DNA of 28,511 nt from RGIG3159 sp045640565 (GTDB lineage Bacteria > Bacillota > Clostridia > Oscillospirales > Oscillospiraceae). The notes below the pieces were generated by a model. That model did not search any database and was not told the DNA's origin. It was given only the letters and a program-made list of their open reading frames with translations. The translations under genes were made by a program, and so were the position numbers. Below are positions 7,992 to 15,278 of the stretch, piece by piece (the first letter of the stretch is position 1; every line of letters begins with the position of its first letter). The DNA lies in the NCBI GenBank assembly GCA_045640565.1, contig JAZUFG010000052.1:1-28511 (forward strand), written 5' to 3'.

Positions 7992-8020
7992 TTGACCTTG
8001 TACCTCTTTTAGAGTACAAT
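7992..8020 (+). promoter_or_regulatory. ftsZ promoter
   Basis: TTGACC (7992-7997), a 17-base spacer and TACAAT (8015-8020) form a near-consensus vegetative promoter. The leader is about 45 bases and the Shine-Dalgarno AGGAG lies at 8061-8065. Confidence 0.82.
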
Positions 8021-8073
8021 GCAGGAAGTATATACCCAAAAGTTTGGATATTAATAAAATAGGAGTGTTGAAT

Positions 8074-9150
8074 ATGGCTCAGAATTTTGAGGAAAGAGTT
8101 GTTGCCATTAAGGTCATTGGTGTTGGCGGTGCCGGCAACAATGTCGTCAATCGGATGATCTCCGGCGGCATGTCCGGTGTGGATTTCGTAGTTGTCAATA
8201 CCGATAAGCAGGATTTGAATAAGTCTATCTGCGATAATAAGCTGCAGATCGGCGAGAAGCTGACCGGCGGAATGGGCGCAGGTTCCAAGCCCGAAATCGG
8301 CAAAAAGTCTGCCGAAGAGAGCAAGGAAGTCATTGCCCAGCTCCTGGAAGGCACGGATATGGTCTTCATTACTGCCGGTATGGGCGGCGGAACCGGAACT
8401 GGCGCAGCTCCGATTATTGCGGAGATTGCCCATGATGCAGGCATCCTTACCGTCGGTGTCGTCACCAAGCCTTTCCGTTTTGAGGGCAATAACCGTATGC
8501 GTCAGGCAGAAGCCGGTATCGCGGAGCTGGAAGGCAAGGTTGACTCCCTGATCGTCATTCCCAATGACCGCCTGAAATATGTAACCGATCAGAAGATCAC
8601 CTTTGCAAATGCATTCGGAATTGCAGACGATGTTCTGAAGCAGGCCGTTGCCTCTATTTCTGAGCTTGTTGCCTATTCGGAGAAGGTTCTCATCAATCTG
8701 GACTTCGCGGATGTTTCCGCTGTTATGAAGGATGCCGGCCATGCCCACATGGGTGTCGGCGCTGCAACGGGTAAGGACAAGGCTGAGCAGGCTGCTATGT
8801 CCGCTGTTGCCAGCCCTCTGCTGGAGACCTCCATCAACGGCGCCACCGGTGTTCTTGTGAATGTGACCGGCGCCTCCGATATGACCTTGGAGGATGTGGA
8901 GACCGCTGCCAACATCGTTATGGAAGCTGCCAATGCAGATGCCAATATCATCTTTGGCGCAACCTTTAATGAGGATTTCCAGGATGAGATTCGCGTTACC
9001 GTGATTGCCACCGGCTTTGACGGCGCAGCCCCCGGCACTGCTCCCGAAGCTCCCCAGTTCCGTGCTCCCGTTCGTCCTGCCCAGGCTCCTGCTGCAGAGG
9101 GGAACGATGAGAACGATATTGACGAGATTTTCAAGATTTTCAACAAATAA
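8074..9150 (+). CDS. ftsZ: Cell division protein FtsZ
   Basis: This 358-aa tubulin-like GTPase polymerises into the Z-ring. GGAGNN (residues 18-23), the tubulin signature GGGTGTG (104-110) and the T7 synergy loop NLDFADV (from residue 208) are intact, so GTP binding and hydrolysis should be normal. An upstream ATG at 8044 is in frame, but 8074 has AGGAG eight bases before it and gives the expected MAQNFEERVV start. A Pro/Ala-rich linker (about residues 315-342) precedes the C-terminal tail NDIDEIFKIFNK, which departs from the common D-I-P-x-F-L-R peptide bound by FtsA, SepF and others. The gene is monocistronic with its own promoter and strong terminator. Confidence 0.97.
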   Translation: MAQNFEERVVAIKVIGVGGAGNNVVNRMISGGMSGVDFVVVNTDKQDLNKSICDNKLQIGEKLTGGMGAGSKPEIGKKSAEESKEVIAQLLEGTDMVFITAGMGGGTGTGAAPIIAEIAHDAGILTVGVVTKPFRFEGNNRMRQAEAGIAELEGKVDSLIVIPNDRLKYVTDQKITFANAFGIADDVLKQAVASISELVAYSEKVLINLDFADVSAVMKDAGHAHMGVGAATGKDKAEQAAMSAVASPLLETSINGATGVLVNVTGASDMTLEDVETAANIVMEAANADANIIFGATFNEDFQDEIRVTVIATGFDGAAPGTAPEAPQFRAPVRPAQAPAAEGNDENDIDEIFKIFNK

Positions 9151-9163
9151 TCTTCGCTTGTAC

Positions 9164-9194
9164 GAAGCGCGCCATCAGGCGCGCTTCTTTTTTT
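9164..9194 (+). terminator. Rho-independent terminator after ftsZ
   Basis: GAAGCGCGCC (9164-9173) and GGCGCGCTTC (9178-9187) make a perfect 10-bp stem with loop ATCA, followed by seven T. An upstream CTTCG (9152-9156) could also pair with CGAAG (9163-9167), competing for the left arm. Confidence 0.93.
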
Positions 9195-9235
9195 CCCTGT
9201 TTTCCATAGAATCCGGGAAATCACTGAGGAAGGGC

Positions 9236-9277
9236 TTGCCAAGCATTTCTGAAAATGCTATACTTATCGTGTATAAT
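9236..9277 (+). promoter_or_regulatory. Promoter region of the scpA operon
   Basis: TTGCCA (9236-9241), 17 bases and TATACT (9259-9264) form one good promoter. A consensus TATAAT at 9272-9277 with CTGAAA at 9249-9254 could form a second, overlapping one. A 6-bp perfect inverted repeat (GCATTT / AAATGC, 9243-9258) fills the spacer of the first. The scpA Shine-Dalgarno (GATGAGG) follows at 9286-9292. Confidence 0.65.
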
Positions 9278-9297
9278 TTTGCGAAGATGAGGTTTCT

Positions 9298-10089
9298 ATG
9301 GAAGAACCGCGTTATCATTTGGCGGGGGTTGTCCACGCCAGAGAAGAGACTATGGAGGATTTTGACGGTCCTCTGGATTTGATTCTTCTTCTTTTAAGTA
9401 AAAATAAAATGGAGATCCAGGATATTTCCATTTCCCTGATATTGGATCAGTATTTGGCTTTTCTGGAAGAGCAGAAAAAAATGGACATGGAAATTGCCAG
9501 TGAGTTTATTACCATGGCCTCCCATCTTATGCTGATCAAGACCAAAATGCTGCTCAGCTATTCGGAGCAGCAGGAGGCCATGAGCGAGATGGAACAACTG
9601 ATTCAATCTCTGACGGAACGCCAGCAGCAGGAGGCCATGCGGGAGATTCGTTCTGCACTGCCCTTTATGGAGGAGCATAACTATACGGGAGCTTACAGCT
9701 TTGTCAAGGGTCCGGAGCCCTTTGAAGCGGACCAGACCTACCGCTACAGTCATGAGCCTTCGGATTTGCTCCTGGCTCTCTCTCAGATTTCGGAGAGAAG
9801 AGAACGGGCGCTTCCGCCGACCAGCCTGCAGTTTGTCGGTGTCGTCGGCAGAGAACCCTATTCCGTAACAAAAAAGACAGGGGAGCTTTTGAAGCGCCTT
9901 CTTGTCTGGGGTAAAGCAAAGTTCTCCAAGCTCTTTGAGGGAAGCAAATCCCGTTCGGAAATCGTTGCGACCTTCCTTTCCGTCCTGGAGCTTTGCAAAG
10001 TGCGTTCCCTTTTTGTCCGCACCGGTGAGGACGGGGAAGATGAAATTGAATTTATGAATATGCCGGAGCAATCGGAGGTGGAAGAATGA
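9298..10089 (+). CDS. scpA: Segregation and condensation protein A (ScpA)
   Basis: This 263-aa kleisin subunit bridges the SMC dimer with ScpB and acts in chromosome condensation and segregation. The N-terminal FDGPLDLILLLLSKNKMEIQDISIS (about residues 21-45) is the family signature, with an SMC-neck-binding helix. EFITMASHLMLIKTKMLL follows. The C-terminal winged helix (EIVATFLSVLELCKVRSL) binds the SMC head. The length is normal. It opens the operon behind a clear promoter and overlaps scpB by four bases (ATGA), the usual arrangement. Confidence 0.96.
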   Translation: MEEPRYHLAGVVHAREETMEDFDGPLDLILLLLSKNKMEIQDISISLILDQYLAFLEEQKKMDMEIASEFITMASHLMLIKTKMLLSYSEQQEAMSEMEQLIQSLTERQQQEAMREIRSALPFMEEHNYTGAYSFVKGPEPFEADQTYRYSHEPSDLLLALSQISERRERALPPTSLQFVGVVGREPYSVTKKTGELLKRLLVWGKAKFSKLFEGSKSRSEIVATFLSVLELCKVRSLFVRTGEDGEDEIEFMNMPEQSEVEE

Positions 10090-10703
10090 ATTTGGATGAA
10101 TTGGAGCGAATCCTGGAGGCGATTCTTTTTGCTGCGGGAGAGCCCATGGAAACGAAACATTTAGCCGCCGTAACCGAAAGCAGTGAGGATGATGTGGTCT
10201 CGGCATTGGAGAATATGCAGGGCAGACTTGCCTTTGAGCGCCGGGGAATCCGGATTTTACGCTTGGAGGATTCCTGGCAGATGTGCTCTGATAAAGAGCA
10301 GGTCAGCTATGTGACCTTGGCCCTGGAGACAAGAAAGCCTCCCAAGCTCTCTCCGGCTCAGTTGGAAACGCTCACGATCATTGCTTATTACCAGCCTGCC
10401 ACCAAGGCCTGCGTGGAGCAGCTTCGCGGCGTGGACAGCACCTACAGCATCAGCGCGCTGCTCACAAAAAAGCTGATCGCGGAGGCCGGAAGGCTGAATG
10501 TTCCCGGAAGGCCCATACAGTACAGCACAACACCGGATTTTCTCCGCTGCTTTAACCTTTCCTCTCTGGCGGATCTGCCGGAGATCTCCCTGGTTGAGCG
10601 GAACGGGGGAAAGCTGGCCCCTCAATTCAGCGAATTGAATCCCGATAATCAGATTTCCATGGATAAATTGATGGAGGAATCATCTCCGGAGGAAGAAAAG
10701 TGA
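10086..10703 (+). CDS. scpB: Segregation and condensation protein B (ScpB)
   Basis: This 205-aa kite protein dimerises and binds the middle of ScpA in the SMC-ScpAB condensin. It begins with ERILEAILFAAGEPM and has LSPAQLETLTIIAYYQPATKACVEQLRGVDS (about residues 94-124), the most conserved stretch, and GRPIQYSTTPDFLRCFNLSSL. Two winged-helix domains are expected. The C-terminal tail is acidic. The stop overlaps the GTG start of the next gene (GTGA). Confidence 0.96.
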   Translation: MNLDELERILEAILFAAGEPMETKHLAAVTESSEDDVVSALENMQGRLAFERRGIRILRLEDSWQMCSDKEQVSYVTLALETRKPPKLSPAQLETLTIIAYYQPATKACVEQLRGVDSTYSISALLTKKLIAEAGRLNVPGRPIQYSTTPDFLRCFNLSSLADLPEISLVERNGGKLAPQFSELNPDNQISMDKLMEESSPEEEK

Positions 10704-11368
10704 AAGCTTTCTTGATCGTGATCGGTGTTCTCCTCTTTATCAATCTGCTGCCTATCGGAGCGCACATCCTCTTTGATGAATCCGGATTTCGCCTGAAGCT
10801 TGTTTTCGGGCTTTTGCAGTTCAGGCTTTTGCCGAAAAAGGAAAAGGCGCCCCCTCTTCCTGAACTGCAGGCGGAAACAAAGCCCGAAGAGGAGCCGAAG
10901 GAAAAGAAAGCCGAAAAGCCGGAGAAAAAAGAGAAGGTAAAGGAAAAAAAGCCGAAAGAAAAGAAGTCTCTCGGCGCTTTGATCGAGACCTACCTTCCCT
11001 GGGTCCGTTTGGCAGCAAAAGCGCTTTCGGATCTGCGCTGGCTGCCGCTGATTCGCAGGATGGATATCCGTGTTACCTTCGGCGGCGATGCCGGAACAGC
11101 TGCGCTTAACTATGGCAAAGCCTGCGGGATCATTGGAGCCGGCTTGGCCATCCTGCGCAGAAATCTGCGGATCCGCCGCTATCGGATCCATCCGGAGGCT
11201 GTAGAAGGGGAAAAGGGAATTCGTGTTTCTGCGGACGCAGTCATCACGCTTACCCTCGGCGGTCTCCTCTGTTATCTTGTGAAATATGCCCTTCGGGCAC
11301 TCTCACTCTATATGAAATCAAAAAAACCGGGAAAGGCGGTAAAGAATAATGAACCATCCACTGTCTGA
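10700..11368 (+). CDS. DUF2953 domain protein (membrane-anchored, unknown function)
   Basis: This 222-aa protein starts with GTG inside the scpB stop. An N-terminal hydrophobic segment (AFLIVIGVLLFINLLPIGAH) is followed by a short beta-like part. A highly charged Lys/Glu/Pro linker comes next (about residues 47-92, many EKK/KEK units), and then the conserved DUF2953 region with MDIRVTFGGDAGTAALNYG and IRVSADAVITLTLGGLL. Proteins of this family sit beside scpAB and ytfJ in many spore-forming Clostridia, which suggests a sporulation-linked role, but the biochemical function is not known. The last 20 bases overlap ytfJ. Confidence 0.82.
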   Translation: MKAFLIVIGVLLFINLLPIGAHILFDESGFRLKLVFGLLQFRLLPKKEKAPPLPELQAETKPEEEPKEKKAEKPEKKEKVKEKKPKEKKSLGALIETYLPWVRLAAKALSDLRWLPLIRRMDIRVTFGGDAGTAALNYGKACGIIGAGLAILRRNLRIRRYRIHPEAVEGEKGIRVSADAVITLTLGGLLCYLVKYALRALSLYMKSKKPGKAVKNNEPSTV

Positions 11369-11744
11369 AATGATTACCTCAACGATGGAGAAACTCCAAA
11401 CCTTAATTGATACCAATACCGTGATGGGGGATCCTGTGACTACTCCGGACGGGACCACAGTTATTCCCATTACCCGTGTTACTTACGGAATTGCCGGCGG
11501 CGGCAGTGATTTCACCACCAAGACCCAGAGAGGGAATTCTGCAAATCCCTTTGGAGGCGGTGCCGGTGCCAGTGTCACGGTTACTCCCGTTTCCTTCCTT
11601 GTGATCAAAGACGGCATATCCCGGATGATCCCTGTTGCGGAGCCTGCCAATACAACGGTTGACCGTGTAATTGAAAAGGCCCCCGAATTCGTGGATAAGA
11701 TCGTGAATTTTGTTGAGAGCAAGAAGGGTTCGGATAAGGCATAA
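11349..11744 (+). CDS. ytfJ: GerW/YtfJ family spore protein
   Basis: This 131-aa protein matches the YtfJ/GerW family. It begins HPLSEMITSTMEKLQTLIDTNTVMGDPV, then TTPDGTTVIPITRVTYGIAGGGSD, a glycine-rich segment (about residues 58-76) and VTVTPVSFLVIKDG. In Bacillus, GerW is needed for normal spore germination with certain nutrients. Its presence suggests the organism or its ancestors can sporulate. The start overlaps the DUF2953 gene, and rluB follows after three bases. Confidence 0.9.
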   Translation: MNHPLSEMITSTMEKLQTLIDTNTVMGDPVTTPDGTTVIPITRVTYGIAGGGSDFTTKTQRGNSANPFGGGAGASVTVTPVSFLVIKDGISRMIPVAEPANTTVDRVIEKAPEFVDKIVNFVESKKGSDKA

Positions 11745-11747
11745 GGA

Positions 11748-12458
11748 ATGCGGGAAAGGCTTCAGAAACTGATTGCATCGGCAGGGCTGTGTTCCCGCCG
11801 GCAAGCAGAACTTTGGATTTCAGAGGGGCGGGTTTGCGTAAACGGCAAAATGGCTTCTCTGGGAGAAAGTGCGGATCTCGCAGAGGATCTGATTGAAGTG
11901 GACGGGGCCGCCCTGAGAGCTGCCCCCAAACTTCGCTACCTTCTTTTGCATAAACCCAGAGGCTATGTGACCACCCTTTCAGATGAAAAGGGGCGTCCCT
12001 GCATTTCGGATCTTTTGAAGGATCTGGATGAGCGGGTTTTCCCGGTAGGCCGTTTGGATTATGATTCGGAGGGCCTGCTTCTCTGCACCAATGACGGAGA
12101 ACTGGCGAACCGTTTGATGCACCCCTCCCACGAGATCCCGAAAACCTACCTTGTATGGGTGTCCGCTTATCAGGAAGGAGGGGAAGAACTCCTTTCAAGG
12201 TCCATTATTCTGGATGGCCGCCCGATTGCGCCGCCCACTGTCCGTTTGTGTGAACACTCGGAGAATTCTGCCCGATTTGAGATCACTATCCACGAGGGTA
12301 GAAATCGGCAGATCCGCAGAATGTGTGAAGCTGCCGGCATGAAGGTTACGCGCTTGCTGCGCATTGCCGAAGGACCGATTCGCCTGGGAAGACTTCCTAG
12401 GGGAAGCTATAGAGATTTGACAGCTGCGGAGCTTTCCGCACTAAAAAAATTTTGTTAA
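11748..12458 (+). CDS. rluB: Ribosomal large subunit pseudouridine synthase, RluB type
   Basis: This 236-aa RsuA/RluB/E/F-family enzyme isomerises a uridine in 23S rRNA (U2605 in the E. coli RluB case). An N-terminal S4 RNA-binding domain (RLQKLIASAGLCSRRQAELWI, residues 4-24) precedes the catalytic domain. The motif GRLDYDSEGLLL carries the presumed catalytic aspartate D104, and EGRNRQIRRMCEAAGMKVTRLLR is the second family signature. The exact target is inferred; RsuA-like activity on 16S rRNA cannot be excluded. Only three bases separate it from ytfJ. Confidence 0.92.
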   Translation: MRERLQKLIASAGLCSRRQAELWISEGRVCVNGKMASLGESADLAEDLIEVDGAALRAAPKLRYLLLHKPRGYVTTLSDEKGRPCISDLLKDLDERVFPVGRLDYDSEGLLLCTNDGELANRLMHPSHEIPKTYLVWVSAYQEGGEELLSRSIILDGRPIAPPTVRLCEHSENSARFEITIHEGRNRQIRRMCEAAGMKVTRLLRIAEGPIRLGRLPRGSYRDLTAAELSALKKFC

Positions 12459-12499
12459 TGGATTGCGGGCTGTCGGCAGCAGCCTCGCTTGTGTTGTTT

Positions 12500-13363
12500 A
12501 TGAATTCTGATTTACTATCTCTCCTGCAGTCCCGTTATCCCTCTTTTTCCAAGGGCGGGAAGAAAATTTCCAATTATATTTTGGAATTCTATGATAAAGC
12601 GGCGTTTATGACAGCCGCAAAATTGGGCAAGGAAGTCGGCGTCAGCGAGTCAACAGTGGTTCGCTTTGCGTCAGAGCTGGGCTTTGACGGTTACCCGGCT
12701 ATGCAGAAGACCCTGCGGGAGATGATATTAAATAAGCTGACTTCTGTTCAAAGGATGGAAGTCGCAAACGACCGTTTCCTGGACCGGGATATCCCGGGGA
12801 TGGTTCTGCAGCAGGATATCGATAAGATCCGGGCGACCATGGAAAATCTGGATAGGAATGCTTTCCATGATGCGGTAGATACCATTATTGCCGCAAAGCA
12901 TATCTACATTCTGGGTGTTCGTTCCTCTGCAACCATCGCGTTTTTTATGCATTTCTACTTCAACTATATGTTTGATAATGTCCGCATGGTCAATGCCTCC
13001 TCACCCAGTGAGGTCTTTGAGCAGTTTGCCCGTGTAGAGCCGGGGGATGTGATCATCACCATCTCTTATCCCCGCTATTCCCGCAGTGCTGTTCGCGCAA
13101 CGGAGTACTGCAAAAAGGCGGGAGCCAAGGTGATCGCGATCACGGATAATCGCCGTTCTCCTGTGGCAGAGTTTGCGGATATACTTTTGATCGCTAAGAT
13201 GGATATGGTCTCTTTGGTGGACTCCCTTGTTGCTCCCATGAGTCTGGTGAATGCCCTGGTTGTTGCCATAGGCCAGAAGAGGGAAGCGGAACTTTCCAGG
13301 ACCTTCTCCAAGCTTGAAAAAATCTGGGATGAATACGAGGTCTACGAAAAAGTTGACAGCTGA
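12500..13363 (+). CDS. RpiR/MurR-family transcriptional regulator
   Basis: The 287-aa product has an N-terminal helix-turn-helix (ASKxGK-like stretch AAKLGKEVGVSESTVVRFASELGFDGY, about residues 35-60) and a C-terminal sugar isomerase (SIS) domain. The SIS part shows IYILGVRSSATIA, GDVIITISYPRYS and AKVIAITDNRRSPVAEFAD. RpiR-family members sense sugar phosphates. The MurR branch senses MurNAc-6-phosphate, but the ligand cannot be read here. The start at 12500 gives the family-like MNSDLLSLLQSRYPSFSKG. In-frame starts at 12452 (overlapping rluB) and 12458 also exist, and none has a good Shine-Dalgarno. The gene ends inside the next one and lies within the operon. Confidence 0.9.
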   Translation: MNSDLLSLLQSRYPSFSKGGKKISNYILEFYDKAAFMTAAKLGKEVGVSESTVVRFASELGFDGYPAMQKTLREMILNKLTSVQRMEVANDRFLDRDIPGMVLQQDIDKIRATMENLDRNAFHDAVDTIIAAKHIYILGVRSSATIAFFMHFYFNYMFDNVRMVNASSPSEVFEQFARVEPGDVIITISYPRYSRSAVRATEYCKKAGAKVIAITDNRRSPVAEFADILLIAKMDMVSLVDSLVAPMSLVNALVVAIGQKREAELSRTFSKLEKIWDEYEVYEKVDS

Positions 13364-14579
13364 TATTATCGTAGTCGGCGGGGGAGCAGCCGGAATGATG
13401 GCTGCGGGAACGGCTGCCGAGGCCGGCAGATCCGTGCTCTTGCTGGAGCATAGCGAAAAGCTCGGAAAGAAGCTCTATATCACAGGCAAGGGCCGCTGCA
13501 ATGTAACGAATTCCTGCGGCCCTGCAGAATTTTTGCAGAATGTGCCCCACAACGGCCGCTTCTTATATAGTGCCATCAATGCTTTTCCTCCGGAAAAGAT
13601 GATGGCGCTCCTGGAACAGTTTGGCTGTCCGCTGAAGGTAGAGCGCGGAAACCGGGTCTTTCCGATTTCGGACCACTCCTGGGATGTCATAGATGCCTTG
13701 AAGCGCAGACTGAAGCATTTCGGTGTGAAGGTCATTTTCGGCAATGTCCGGGAGATTCTGCCGGAAGACGGCCTCTTTACGGTGAAGACTGATGGAGAGG
13801 ATTATTCGGCCAAAGCTGTGATTTTGGCAACAGGCGGTCTTTCCTATCCCACAACAGGTTCGGACGGCAGCGGATATGCTCTGGCAGAGTCCTGTGGGCA
13901 CCATAAAACGGAACTGCTCCCTTCCCTGGTTCCCTTGGTGGAAAAGGGGCATGACTGCGCCTCCATGCAGGGGCTGTCCCTGAAAAATATTTCCGTTCGC
14001 CTGCTGAATTCTAAAAATAAAGTCCTTTATGAGGATTTCGGAGAGCTGCTTTTTACCCACTTTGGCCTTTCCGGGCCTGTGATTCTTTCCGCTTCGGCCC
14101 ACTGCGAATGGTCCGGTGAAAACAGGATTGAAATCGATTTGAAGCCGGCCTTGGATGATCAGAAACTGGAGGCCAGACTTTTGCGGGATTTAGGAGAGAG
14201 CCCCAATAAGGACCTTTCCGGGATTTTGGGGGGACTTTTGCCCCACTCCATGGTCCCCGTTTTTTTGAATCGCTGTGATCTTCCCGGGAATCTGAAGGCA
14301 AACGCCCTGAAAAAAGAACAGCGCAAAGCCATTCTGCATCTCATGAAGCATTTTGTCGTGGAGATTTTCGGACCTCGTCCGATTGATGAGGCCATTATTA
14401 CCTCCGGCGGAATTGCTATTCGGGAAGTAAACCCCAAAACGATGGCTTCCAATCTTTGCCCCGGCCTTTATTTTGCGGGGGAGATTCTGGATTTGGATGC
14501 CTATACCGGGGGCTTTAATTTGCAGATTGCCTGGGCAACGGGCTATGCGGCAGGAAAGGCCGCAGCAGAATACTGTTAA
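13329..14579 (+). CDS. BaiN/HI0933-family NAD(P)/FAD-dependent oxidoreductase
   Basis: This 416-aa flavoprotein of the HI0933/YhiN/BaiN family begins with a Rossmann FAD-binding motif (IIVVGGGAAGMMAAG, GGGAAG at residues 17-22). KLGKKLYITGKGRCNVTNS is a strong family signature. ILATGGLSYPTTGSDGSGYALAESCGH and the C-terminal ITSGGIAIREVNPKTMASN...GLYFAGEILDLDAYTGGFNLQIA stretch complete it. The substrate is unknown; the bile-acid role of some relatives should not be assumed. The ATG at 13329 lies inside the regulator gene; TTG at 13314 or 13353 are alternative starts. It is commonly found next to cmk and ispH in Clostridia, as here. Confidence 0.9.
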   Translation: MNTRSTKKLTADIIVVGGGAAGMMAAGTAAEAGRSVLLLEHSEKLGKKLYITGKGRCNVTNSCGPAEFLQNVPHNGRFLYSAINAFPPEKMMALLEQFGCPLKVERGNRVFPISDHSWDVIDALKRRLKHFGVKVIFGNVREILPEDGLFTVKTDGEDYSAKAVILATGGLSYPTTGSDGSGYALAESCGHHKTELLPSLVPLVEKGHDCASMQGLSLKNISVRLLNSKNKVLYEDFGELLFTHFGLSGPVILSASAHCEWSGENRIEIDLKPALDDQKLEARLLRDLGESPNKDLSGILGGLLPHSMVPVFLNRCDLPGNLKANALKKEQRKAILHLMKHFVVEIFGPRPIDEAIITSGGIAIREVNPKTMASNLCPGLYFAGEILDLDAYTGGFNLQIAWATGYAAGKAAAEYC

Positions 14580-14591
14580 GGAGAAGAAACT

Positions 14592-15278
14592 ATGCCGTAC
14601 GCAATTGCCATTGACGGTCCTGCCGGAGCAGGGAAAAGCACCATTGCAAGAAAGCTTGCCGAAAGGCTATCCTATGTCTATTTGGATACGGGCGCAATCT
14701 ATCGCACGGTAGCCTACCATATGTCCCTTATGGGTGTTTCCCCTAAGGATCGGGACGGAGTTTCCCGTCTGATCGACGATGTGAATATCAAAATTCACTG
14801 GTCCGAGGACGGAAAGCAGCATATGCTGCTGAACGGGATGGATGTTACGGGAGAAATTCGCAGCCCGGAGATTTCCATGGGTGCCTCGGCAGTCTCGGCC
14901 TATCCTTTTGTTCGGGAAGTTCTTCTGGATCTGCAGCGCAATGTTGCCAAAGAAGAAAATGTCATCATGGACGGCAGAGATATCGGCACGGTTGTTCTGC
15001 CCGATGCGGACCTGAAGGTTTTTCTGACGGCCTCTGCCGCTGTGCGGGCACGGCGCCGCTGCAAAGAATTGGAGGAAAAGGGGACGCCTGTTTCCTTCGA
15101 GTCTGTTCTTTCCGATATTGAAAAGCGGGATGAGCAGGATCGTAACCGCCCGATTGCCCCTCTGCGCTGCGCTGAGGACGGCATCACCGTGGATAGTTCT
15201 GAGATGAATGTGGAAGAGGTAATCGATACGATTTACCGCCTTGCCGTTGAGAGAATCCCGGAGCTGCAGAAGAAATGA
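14592..15278 (+). CDS. cmk: Cytidylate kinase (CMP/dCMP kinase)
   Basis: This 228-aa P-loop kinase phosphorylates CMP and dCMP with ATP, supplying pyrimidine nucleotides. The Walker A motif is IDGPAGAGKST (residues 7-17). The CMP-binding and lid regions show YLDTGAIYRTVAY, MDGRDIGTVVLPDADLKVFLTAS and RRRCKELEEKG, ending with RDEQDRNRPIAPL. The start has AAGGAG eight bases upstream, overlapping the previous stop. The TGA overlaps the ATG of ispH-rpsA by four bases, the arrangement conserved in many Clostridia. Confidence 0.96.
   Translation: MPYAIAIDGPAGAGKSTIARKLAERLSYVYLDTGAIYRTVAYHMSLMGVSPKDRDGVSRLIDDVNIKIHWSEDGKQHMLLNGMDVTGEIRSPEISMGASAVSAYPFVREVLLDLQRNVAKEENVIMDGRDIGTVVLPDADLKVFLTASAAVRARRRCKELEEKGTPVSFESVLSDIEKRDEQDRNRPIAPLRCAEDGITVDSSEMNVEEVIDTIYRLAVERIPELQKK

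Noticed and set aside
9236..9277. TTGCCA (9236) used with TATAAT (9272) as one promoter
   Set aside because: The spacing is 30 bases. The 17-base TATACT pairing is the better reading.
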